Shown piece after piece: positions 8,667 to 15,790 of a stretch of 64,000 nt of DNA (position 1 is the stretch's first letter; each line of letters starts with the position of its first letter). Position numbers and translations under genes: made by a program. Source of the DNA: Bacteroidales bacterium. GTDB lineage: Bacteria; Bacteroidota; Bacteroidia; Bacteroidales; F082. The notes under the pieces were generated by a model. The model was given only the letters and a program-made list of their open reading frames with translations, was not told the DNA's origin and searched no databases. The stretch spans positions 62,001 to 126,000 of the forward strand of contig JALNZT010000007.1 in assembly GCA_023229135.1 (NCBI GenBank). Reading direction: 5' to 3'.

Positions 8667-11489
8667 TCAACGATTACAGATGCCTGCAAAATTGCAATAA
8701 GTGCAATACTTGGTCTCATTGGTCTGAACAATAGGTGTTTCCGTGTCGTAAAGTTCTTCAAACAGTCCAACAAGCTGCCCTATAATATTTTCTTCAAAGC
8801 CAATGTTTTCTCCCTCTTCCGGAAGTGATAAAGCCATCAGTCCTTTGCCGGGTTTTTGCAGGTTGATGATTCCACATTCCAGCTTGCCCGGCGATGAAAT
8901 TAATCCTGATTTGACCATTAAAAGCTGGTAAATTGCCAGTTGCAAGGCTTTGCTTCTTTGTGGTAATAGCAGTTGCTCCCATGTCTTTAGCTTCAAGGTT
9001 TTCTCATCAACAGTACCGGTTTTGTAATCGATCAGCCTTGTGATTTCCCCTACTTTATCAATGCGGTCGATGGTGCCTTTCAGCTTTATGCTGATGCCGG
9101 CGGCGGCAAGTTCAATACTGAGTTTTTCCTCCAAGCCTTTGATAGTTATGGGTCTATCTGCCAGTGACTTCTTCTCGTAAACCAAAAAGTTTTTTACAAA
9201 TTGACGTGCCACTTCTTTCATCAACAGACTATTGCCAAAGTCCGCCAATCCTTTAGGGTACAGTTCCAGCAGGTGTTTATCCAACACTCCTTCTGAAAGG
9301 GCAAGCATTTTGTCTATGTCCGTGCCGGTCAGATTTTTATCAATAAATGGCGTGTACAGACTTTCGAGCGTATTGTGTACCGCCGTTCCGAGGTCGTTGT
9401 ATTTGATGCCTTCCTGGAAAGACTCATTCGGTTGCAGACCAACAACGCTACTCAAATAAAATTGCAGCGGACAAATAATATAGGTGGCCAGGCTGGAGGG
9501 CGACAATCCCGTTTTGGCTTTTTCAATAAGCTGCTGCATCACCTGCTCGTTTTTTGGGATGGTGATAGAAATATCTTTGCGTTTGGAAGGCGATGGGAGT
9601 GCGAAAGCAGCCTCTCTAACACTGATTTTTGGATTGAGTTTGACCAGCTCATACCTGATTTGCTGAATAAACCGACTCTGTTCGCCACTTCCAAATGATC
9701 CGGGTTCGTTATTATAATAGAGGTGTACGGTGTTGGCTTTTTGCAGCAGCCTAAAAAAATGATAGGCATAGACGGCCTGCCTTTCTGAGTAATTTGATAA
9801 GCCGAAAGCTTTACGAATATCTGCCGGAATCAGCGATTGGTAGCTTTTTTCTTGCGGAAGCGTGCCTTCATTAACGCCTAAAATATGCAAGCTTTCAAAA
9901 TCGAGATTTCGGGTTTCGAGCAAACCCATAATTTGTAAGCCTTGCAGCGGCTCGCCCGAAAATGGTACCCGTATACCAATTGCTAATTTGTGAAATAAAA
10001 TTCCAAAATCTTCAAAACCAAGTAGCTCAGGTCTTGCTGTTACGAGATCTTCTATTTTATGTAAAAGTTTGCCGGCTGTTATAAACTGATTGACTAAGCT
10101 GTGCTTTTGGCTTTTGTTGCTATCTAAAATCCAGTCGGACAAGATGTTGACCAATGAGCTTGTATTGCTAAGTAATGTTTTTATAGACGTAGAATCAATA
10201 GGCTGTAGAAGCAGTTTAAATAAATTACTTAGCCTGTTATTTTCTTTAAAAGTTTCCATGAGTTCCTCTTTGGAAATAAAACGCTGGCTATTTTGAAGGA
10301 TATTTTGTTGCCAGTTGTTGATCAACTCAAGTTCGTGGCTACTCAAAAAATAGGCGTTCAGCTCATGGGATGTCAGTTGCAGCAAGAGTTTGAGGTAAAT
10401 ACCCAAATCTGATTGAATTTTCCGCTGCCTCAGGTGGATAGTGAAATAAGCACTTAAATATTGAAAAGCTGCAGTTTTCGTAAAAGGAAATCCCAGCGTC
10501 ACATTAAAATGCGCCACCGTATCGGGAATGGTATTCAACACCGGAATCAGCAAGTTTTCATCGGCCAGCACAACAGCGGTTTTGCTGTCGCTTTGGCCGT
10601 TGGCCAATACCTGCCCGAGTGCTTTGGCCTGTGTGGAATTTCCGGGAACGGGATGGATGACAATTTCTTTTTTAGAAGTGAGTAAATCGGCTGATTTAAA
10701 GTTTTTTACCGCTTCCGGGAGGCGGAAAGCAAACTTCCTGATAGAATTACCGGCTTCATGTTTGCTAAACTTATTTTCTTCAAAATAGTAGGTGTCGATA
10801 TCCCAGAAAATTTCAGCTTTTTTTAGTCTGAGTAACTTAATAATTACGGCCTCCTCAGCTTTTGTCAAAGCATTGAATCCGGCAAAAATAAACTGGCCGT
10901 AACCTATTTTTTCGGCTAAAGAATTTTCGTCAAGCTCTGCCAATTGCCTGGAAGCCATTCCTATATAAGCCATTTCTTTTGCTGCTAACACTTTGCGCAG
11001 GCTGTAATAGTCTTTTTCGAGCAGGCGATAAAAACTAAGATAGCGCCTCTCGCTATCGGTCAGCGCTGAGCCATCCGGATGCCATAATTCGAGTGCCTTT
11101 GCCTCGTTCAGGTAATTAAAAACAGCTCCGGCATCTGCCATTTGCTGGTCAATTTCGTTAAAATCTTCCGCCATCTGGCTGGCCAGACCTGCATATTCAG
11201 CCATGCTAAATCCATCGCCGGCGTTTTGCGCTGCCTTTATTTCCAACAGTTCAAATTGCACACCGAGGTTATCAGCAATTTCGAGTTTGCTCCATTGCGC
11301 AAAAGCCTGTTCGATGGTGCTGATACGCGGCAACCAGGCTGCTTTATTCAGCTTTTGGGTCAAAGCCTTTTTGAAAAATAATCCGGCACGTTTGTTTGGA
11401 AACAATACCGTTAAATCGCGCAATTGGTCGCCATATTCATTGGCGATCAGCTGCGCAAGTTGTACTAAAAAAGGGGTGTTTTCGGCCAT
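8667..11489 (-). CDS. AddB-like PD-(D/E)XK nuclease with Fe-S cluster motif
   Basis: 940 residues, the size of an AddB/RexB-type subunit of a double-strand-break repair complex. The N-terminal part (VLFPNKRAGLFFKKAL) aligns in style with the inactivated helicase half of AddB and shows no Walker A. The C-terminal ~270 residues hold a RecB-like nuclease: the metal-binding strand RLIDYKTGTVDE, plus an upstream Cys in YIICPLQFYL and a terminal CX2CX5C (CTYCNFAGIC), the four-Cys iron-sulfur staple of AddB/Cas4 nucleases. The partner AddA is not in the window. It starts two bases after the nucleotidyltransferase stop, so it is the last gene of the RapZ-kinase operon. Whether it functions in recombination is inferred from the family. 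Confidence 0.8.
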   Translation of the reverse strand: MAENTPFLVQLAQLIANEYGDQLRDLTVLFPNKRAGLFFKKALTQKLNKAAWLPRISTIEQAFAQWSKLEIADNLGVQFELLEIKAAQNAGDGFSMAEYAGLASQMAEDFNEIDQQMADAGAVFNYLNEAKALELWHPDGSALTDSERRYLSFYRLLEKDYYSLRKVLAAKEMAYIGMASRQLAELDENSLAEKIGYGQFIFAGFNALTKAEEAVIIKLLRLKKAEIFWDIDTYYFEENKFSKHEAGNSIRKFAFRLPEAVKNFKSADLLTSKKEIVIHPVPGNSTQAKALGQVLANGQSDSKTAVVLADENLLIPVLNTIPDTVAHFNVTLGFPFTKTAAFQYLSAYFTIHLRQRKIQSDLGIYLKLLLQLTSHELNAYFLSSHELELINNWQQNILQNSQRFISKEELMETFKENNRLSNLFKLLLQPIDSTSIKTLLSNTSSLVNILSDWILDSNKSQKHSLVNQFITAGKLLHKIEDLVTARPELLGFEDFGILFHKLAIGIRVPFSGEPLQGLQIMGLLETRNLDFESLHILGVNEGTLPQEKSYQSLIPADIRKAFGLSNYSERQAVYAYHFFRLLQKANTVHLYYNNEPGSFGSGEQSRFIQQIRYELVKLNPKISVREAAFALPSPSKRKDISITIPKNEQVMQQLIEKAKTGLSPSSLATYIICPLQFYLSSVVGLQPNESFQEGIKYNDLGTAVHNTLESLYTPFIDKNLTGTDIDKMLALSEGVLDKHLLELYPKGLADFGNSLLMKEVARQFVKNFLVYEKKSLADRPITIKGLEEKLSIELAAAGISIKLKGTIDRIDKVGEITRLIDYKTGTVDEKTLKLKTWEQLLLPQRSKALQLAIYQLLMVKSGLISSPGKLECGIINLQKPGKGLMALSLPEEGENIGFEENIIGQLVGLFEELYDTETPIVQTNETKYCTYCNFAGICNR

Positions 11490-11491
11490 GT

Positions 11492-12232
11492 TTAAGGTTC
11501 TTGCAGTTGAAAAAAACGGTTGATTGTTTCAATTTGACTTTTCTTGCCCAAATCGAACCAATAATTAGTTTGTATAGGCGTTGATTCAATGGTGAAATTG
11601 CGGGCTAAACGCAGGTAAAGGTCGATAATGCCGGATTGTTCAACCGGACAATCAGCAAAAAGTGCCGGCTTAAATAGGTGAATGCCACTGAATGAGCGCT
11701 CGTTGTAGTCGCTACTTGGCTGATCTACCCATTTATATTGCCCGTTACGCAGGTCTTTCCAGCCACAAAGCCGGTCATGTTGATCGAATAATAATTTGCG
11801 ACTACTCTCGCGCTCTTGCGTTAGCAGCCAGGCCATTGCCGCTGATTTGTTAAACTCTTTTAGGATTAATTGTAGGTTTAAATCGCTCAAAATGTCTACG
11901 TTATGGATGAGAACGGTCTTGAAATTCTGAAAATAATCCCGTGCTTTCAGGATACCGCCACCGGTATCCATCAATTGGTCGCTTTCGTCAGAAATATGCA
12001 AGTGGATAGCTTTAAAATCTGACTTGGCTAAAAATACCTTAATTTGATCCGCAAAATGATGCACGTTGATCACTGCTTCTGAAATTCCAGCTGCAATTAA
12101 CTGATTGATAACTCTTTCTAATAAAGTTATGCCATTTATTTCGAGCAGTGCTTTGGGTTTTGTAGCGGTCAGCTTTTCCAGACGCGTCCCTTTGCCCGCA
12201 GCGAGTATCATGGCTATTGTTTGCTGTTTCAT
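11492..12232 (-). CDS. MurU/sugar-phosphate nucleotidyltransferase family protein
   Basis: 246 residues from the ATG at 12232-12230. This start overlaps the stop of the 41-residue gene by ATGA and directly precedes the family N-terminus TIAMILAAGKGTRLEKLT (nucleotide-binding GxGTRL); the frame extends further upstream only through the zinc-ribbon gene. A metal-binding Asp lies in IHNVDIL, and KPKALLEING is the usual substrate-pocket strand. The family makes NDP-sugars from sugar-1-phosphates. Beside a kinase of the aminoglycoside-phosphotransferase family it recalls the MurU/AmgK pair that recycles N-acetylmuramic acid to UDP-MurNAc, bypassing de novo synthesis. The assignment to MurNAc is inference from context. 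Confidence 0.8.
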   Translation of the reverse strand: MKQQTIAMILAAGKGTRLEKLTATKPKALLEINGITLLERVINQLIAAGISEAVINVHHFADQIKVFLAKSDFKAIHLHISDESDQLMDTGGGILKARDYFQNFKTVLIHNVDILSDLNLQLILKEFNKSAAMAWLLTQERESSRKLLFDQHDRLCGWKDLRNGQYKWVDQPSSDYNERSFSGIHLFKPALFADCPVEQSGIIDLYLRLARNFTIESTPIQTNYWFDLGKKSQIETINRFFQLQEP

Positions 12233-12354
12233 GCTTTCGTTTTTACAGCTTTGCATAGGCGATTTTCTTTGTTTGAAGCCTGGCCGCATTTCTTACAAGA
12301 AAACTGCTTCTCTTTATTGCTGGGCTTTTCGCCTGATTTACATTTTTTACTCAT
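12229..12354 (-). CDS. 41-residue putative zinc-ribbon protein
   Basis: A short gene inside the operon: ATG at 12354-12352, stop TGA at 12231-12229. The protein is very basic (about ten Lys) with Cys at positions 5, 20, 23 and 34; the central CKKCG is a zinc-knuckle element. It overlaps the upstream kinase/RapZ stop by 8 bases (ATGAGTAA) and the downstream nucleotidyltransferase start by 4 (ATGA). Such double overlap is strong evidence for translation. The function is unknown; nucleic-acid or ribosome binding is plausible for a small basic zinc ribbon, but this is inference. Confidence 0.75.
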   Translation of the reverse strand: MSKKCKSGEKPSNKEKQFSCKKCGQASNKENRLCKAVKTKA

Positions 12355-13804
12355 CGTCAAATTGCTGTTCGTGGTGTTTGCAACTTACCATTAATTCCGG
12401 GTATTTTTTGCGAAGCCAGTTCGCGATATTTTCTGCACAATAAACCGACCTGTGCTGACCACCTGTACAACCAAAATTTACCATCAAATGTTTGAAGCCA
12501 CGCGCTGAATAATTATCGATACTTTGGCTAAGGATTGCTTTAATATGATCTAAAAATATATCTACTTCCCGGTGTTTTTGTAAAAACTCAATCACCTCTT
12601 TGTCTCTGCCTGTCAACATCCTATACTTGTCTTCACGTCCGGGGTTGGGTAGCGGACGGCAGTCAAACACAAAGCCGCCGCCATTGCCAGTCAGGTCTTC
12701 GGGGATGCCTCCTTTTTTATAAGAAAAGCTGTTAACATTTATCGTTAAAGTCTCAAAAGCTTTCTTTTCAAGTAATGGATAGCGTTTTTTCAGCTTACTA
12801 AGTTGCAAGAAAATCCCTTTTAAAACCGGCAGGCTAAGCGGAATATCATACTGCGCAGGTAGGCTTGTCAGGCTTTTGATGGCAAAAGGAATACTTTCGA
12901 CGAAGTGTCGTTTTTTTTGTATCAGACCACGATAACCATAAGCGCCAAGCACTTGCATAAGCCGCAGATATACGAATGCAGGATAATAATGTCTGAATTG
13001 AATCGCTTTCGTATTGGTATAGTTTTCGAGTTTTTGTAAGTAAAAATCTAATAATTCATTTTTTACCGCTTCCGGAATTTGCGCCTTCACCTGAAAAAGC
13101 AGCGACACTACATCGTATTGCAAAGGGCCTTTTCTGCCACCCTGGAAATCAATGAAATAAGTTTTGCCTTCGTGAATCATAATATTCCTCGACTGAAAAT
13201 CGCGGTACATAAAAAAAACAGCGGGTGCCTGCACGATGAACTGTGTAAGCAGCGTAAATTCATGCTCCAGCTCTGCCTCGTTATAAACGATTTCTGATTG
13301 AAGCTTCAGGAAATAATATTTGAAATAATTGAGGTCGTCGCGTATCGCTTTTTCATCAAAATGGCTTGTAGGGAAAGCTAATGAATAATCCAGTCCCTGG
13401 TCGCCTTTAAACTGAAAGTTCAGCAGATGGCTAAGGGCATCTTTATAATAGTCGATAAGAAGTGGATGAAAATCGCCTTGTGCCAGGGCATCCTGAACAA
13501 GTCTGAAAAGGCTCGTATCGCCTAAATCTGTTTGTATATAGGCGATATAATCATCCGAAACGGCCAGCACTTCGGGAACGGCAAGGCCAAGGGAAAAAAA
13601 ATGTCGTGCAAAACTTACGAAAGCCCGGTTTTCTTCTGTAACCGTATGGTATGTGCCTATATAGCTTTTATTTCCCGAGACTAACCTAAAATATTTGCGC
13701 GCTGATCCTGACTCGGGAAGTGGCACGATGCTGTCAGGTTTTTTGCCTAAAAAGGTATCAAACAAGCGGTTGAAAAGGTCAGCTTGTTCTTTTAGGTTTT
13801 GCAT
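12347..13804 (-). CDS. Aminoglycoside-phosphotransferase-type kinase fused to RapZ C-terminal domain
   Basis: 485 residues. Residues ~20-330 are an APH/choline-kinase fold: SARKYFRLVSGNKSYIG (ATP lobe), catalytic loop MYRDFQSRNIMIHEG with Tyr in place of the usual His, and metal site YFIDFQGGRKGPLQYD. This is the arrangement of AmgK-type anomeric sugar kinases. Residues ~370-485 match the RapZ C-terminal domain: FDCRPLPNPG, LTGRDKEVIEFL and the signature FGCTGGQHRSVY, which in enterobacterial RapZ binds the metabolite glucosamine-6-phosphate and the adaptor RNAs. The fusion recurs in Bacteroidota. It heads a minus-strand operon with MurU-like transferase and suggests amino-sugar or peptidoglycan recycling with built-in metabolite sensing. 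Confidence 0.87.
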   Translation of the reverse strand: MQNLKEQADLFNRLFDTFLGKKPDSIVPLPESGSARKYFRLVSGNKSYIGTYHTVTEENRAFVSFARHFFSLGLAVPEVLAVSDDYIAYIQTDLGDTSLFRLVQDALAQGDFHPLLIDYYKDALSHLLNFQFKGDQGLDYSLAFPTSHFDEKAIRDDLNYFKYYFLKLQSEIVYNEAELEHEFTLLTQFIVQAPAVFFMYRDFQSRNIMIHEGKTYFIDFQGGRKGPLQYDVVSLLFQVKAQIPEAVKNELLDFYLQKLENYTNTKAIQFRHYYPAFVYLRLMQVLGAYGYRGLIQKKRHFVESIPFAIKSLTSLPAQYDIPLSLPVLKGIFLQLSKLKKRYPLLEKKAFETLTINVNSFSYKKGGIPEDLTGNGGGFVFDCRPLPNPGREDKYRMLTGRDKEVIEFLQKHREVDIFLDHIKAILSQSIDNYSARGFKHLMVNFGCTGGQHRSVYCAENIANWLRKKYPELMVSCKHHEQQFDDE

Positions 13805-13927
13805 AAGATTACTGTTTAATGGAGGTTATTTCTTTCATTAGCGAATAGGGCTGCTAAACTAAACATTTTTTTATTGGAAATCCTTTAAAAAATCCTTTCA
13901 ACATGCTAATGATAAGTGATATTATTG

Positions 13928-13935
13928 TAACTTTG
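13928..13935 (+). promoter_or_regulatory. -7 promoter element of the ferritin-like gene
   Basis: TAACTTTG matches TAnnTTTG exactly and lies 32 bases before the ATG at 13968. No convincing -33 element is seen. Confidence 0.5.
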
Positions 13936-13967
13936 GCTTCTAAAAATCATCTTAAAATAAACAAACT

Positions 13968-14474
13968 ATGGAAACTGGAAAATCAGCTACTGACATTCTA
14001 AAATTGGCCATTTTACTGGAGCGTAAAGGCAAAGCGTTTTACACACAGGTTGCCCGTCAAACAGAGAGCAAAGCCGTGAAACAGGTTTTTGAAACGATGG
14101 CCGAAGAGGAAAATGCACACATCAACTTCCTCTCAAAACAGTTTAAACATTACGAAGAAAACCAGACTTTTTTGCAAAATGAGCTGCATTTAGAAGAGGA
14201 TCACTCAGAAACAGACGAGATTCTATCGGCTCAGGTAAAAAAAGAAATTTCGGCAGCAAGTTTTGAAGCAGCAGCTATTTCGGCCGCTATTGACTTTGAA
14301 AACAAAGCCATCGAAGTGTATTCTGACAGGGCAGAAAAAGCCACTGATAAAAATGAAAAAGCCATGTATCAGATGTTGGCTGACTGGGAAAAAACCCATC
14401 ATAGATTGTTGTTCAGGATGAATGAAGACCTGAAAGAAGAAATCTGGAACGACAATAGTTTTTGGCCATTTTAG
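13968..14474 (+). CDS. Rubrerythrin/ferritin-like di-iron protein
   Basis: 168 residues, four-helix-bundle pattern. The metal ligands can be read as two E...ExxH pairs: Glu in LLERKGKAFY with EEENAH, and Glu in DFENKAIEVY with DWEKTHH. There is no C-terminal rubredoxin domain with CxxC pairs, so it is a ferritin-like or erythrin-type protein rather than a full rubrerythrin. These proteins reduce peroxide or store/handle iron in anaerobes. It has its own -7 promoter and is closed by a strong terminator, so it is a single-gene unit. Confidence 0.85.
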   Translation: METGKSATDILKLAILLERKGKAFYTQVARQTESKAVKQVFETMAEEENAHINFLSKQFKHYEENQTFLQNELHLEEDHSETDEILSAQVKKEISAASFEAAAISAAIDFENKAIEVYSDRAEKATDKNEKAMYQMLADWEKTHHRLLFRMNEDLKEEIWNDNSFWPF

Positions 14475-14490
14475 GCAAAATTATACCCAC

Positions 14491-14513
14491 AAACCGGCCA
14501 AGGCCGGTTTTTT
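14491..14513 (+). terminator. Strong rho-independent terminator after the ferritin-like gene
   Basis: AAACCGGCC (14491-14499) and GGCCGGTTT (14502-14510) form a perfect 9-bp stem around two bases, followed by further T residues. It lies 16 bases after the stop codon. Confidence 0.85.
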
Positions 14514-14542
14514 ATTTATGTTTTAAAAAATCTAATAATATT

Positions 14543-15724
14543 ATGCAAGACGAAAATTTGGGGTTCAATTCAAAAGCAGTGCATGCCGGTGGTTTTGAAG
14601 ACCCTAAGGGAAGCGCGGTAACACCAATTTACCAAACTTCAACATTTAAGTTTAAAAATGCCGATCATGGCGCAAAATGTTTTTCAGGCGAGGAAGATGG
14701 TTATATTTATACGCGCATCGGCAATCCCACCATTGAAGAGCTGGAAAATGCTGTAGCCTCGCTCGAAGGCGGCTTTGGTGGTATCGCTACCAGCTCGGGC
14801 ATGGCGGCCGTAAACACGGTCTATCTGGCTTATCTCGGCGCTGGAAAACATCTCGTTGCACACAACTCGCTCTATGGGCCATCGCGCGCCATCATGGAAT
14901 CCCTTTACCCAAAGTTTGGTGTGGAATCCAGCTTTATCGATGCCACTGATCCGGAAAATGTGCGCAAGACCATCAAGCCAAACACCGCTTTGATTTATCT
15001 TGAAACACCCGCCAATCCTACGATAGGGATTACTGATATCGCCGAAATTTGTAAAATTGCCCACGAACACAATATCCCGGTTTGTGTTGACAACACTTTT
15101 TGCAGTCCTTATCTGCAAAAACCTTTTGAATTTGGTGTTGATATTGTGTTGCATTCAATGACAAAATTCATCAACGGACATGCTGATATCGTAGCTGGAA
15201 TGGTGATTGCCAAAGATGAAAAGCATTATAAAATCATGCGCCCGGTAATGGTAAATATGGGATTCAATATGGATCCGCACCAGGCCTGGCTCACCCGTCG
15301 CGGACTTAAAACACTTGGAATCCGCATCGATAGGGCACAGCAAAGTGCTCAAAAAGTTGCTGAATTCCTCGAAAATCATCCAAAAGTAGAATGGGTGCTT
15401 TATCCTGGTCTGGCTTCTCATCCGCAGTTTGAGCTGGCCAAAAAACAGATGAAAGGCCCTGGCGCGATGATCAGCTTCGGGCTGAAAGGTGGCTATGATG
15501 CCGGCAAAAAAATGATGAACCAGGTCCAAATGGCACTTTTGGCGGTTTCGCTCGGCGGCATAGAAACGCTGATCCAACACCCGGCCAGCATGACACATTC
15601 AAAGCTGAGTAAAGAATCAAAAGATGCAGCCGGAATTACTGATGGCCTTGTGCGTTTGTCTGTTGGTATAGAAGATTTAAAAGATATCATCGCTGACCTT
15701 GAACAGGCATTGAAGCACGTTTAA
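14543..15724 (+). CDS. Trans-sulfuration family PLP enzyme (methionine gamma-lyase / cystathionine gamma-synthase-like)
   Basis: 393 residues from ATG 14543, which precedes the family start FNSKAVHAGG; the longer frame upstream would run through the terminator. Family marks: TPIYQTSTF, the phosphate-cup YTRIGNPT, LETPANPT, and the PLP lysine in SMTKFINGHADIV (Lys208). The enzyme is a cytoplasmic homotetramer acting on sulfur amino acids. The GEEDGYIYTRIGNPT block is closest to methionine gamma-lyases, but the loop after LYG reads PSRAIM, without the Cys that typical methionine gamma-lyases place there. The reaction (elimination versus replacement) is therefore open. Confidence 0.83.
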   Translation: MQDENLGFNSKAVHAGGFEDPKGSAVTPIYQTSTFKFKNADHGAKCFSGEEDGYIYTRIGNPTIEELENAVASLEGGFGGIATSSGMAAVNTVYLAYLGAGKHLVAHNSLYGPSRAIMESLYPKFGVESSFIDATDPENVRKTIKPNTALIYLETPANPTIGITDIAEICKIAHEHNIPVCVDNTFCSPYLQKPFEFGVDIVLHSMTKFINGHADIVAGMVIAKDEKHYKIMRPVMVNMGFNMDPHQAWLTRRGLKTLGIRIDRAQQSAQKVAEFLENHPKVEWVLYPGLASHPQFELAKKQMKGPGAMISFGLKGGYDAGKKMMNQVQMALLAVSLGGIETLIQHPASMTHSKLSKESKDAAGITDGLVRLSVGIEDLKDIIADLEQALKHV

Positions 15725-15745
15725 TATTGTTTTTTTTGAAATATC

Positions 15746-15790
15746 AAACCGTTGCGAAGAGATTTATTAACTTCGCAACGGTTTTTTTTT
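15746..15790 (+). terminator. Terminator with 14-bp stem ending directly at the patatin start codon
   Basis: AAACCGTTGCGAAG (15746-15759) pairs perfectly with CTTCGCAACGGTTT (15771-15784) around an 11-base loop, then T residues to 15790. The very next base opens the ATG of the patatin gene. It probably terminates the upstream PLP-enzyme transcript. Confidence 0.85.

Noticed and set aside
14684..15154. 156-residue minus-strand frame in the PLP-enzyme gene
   Set aside because: Shadow of a well-supported conserved gene on the other strand.
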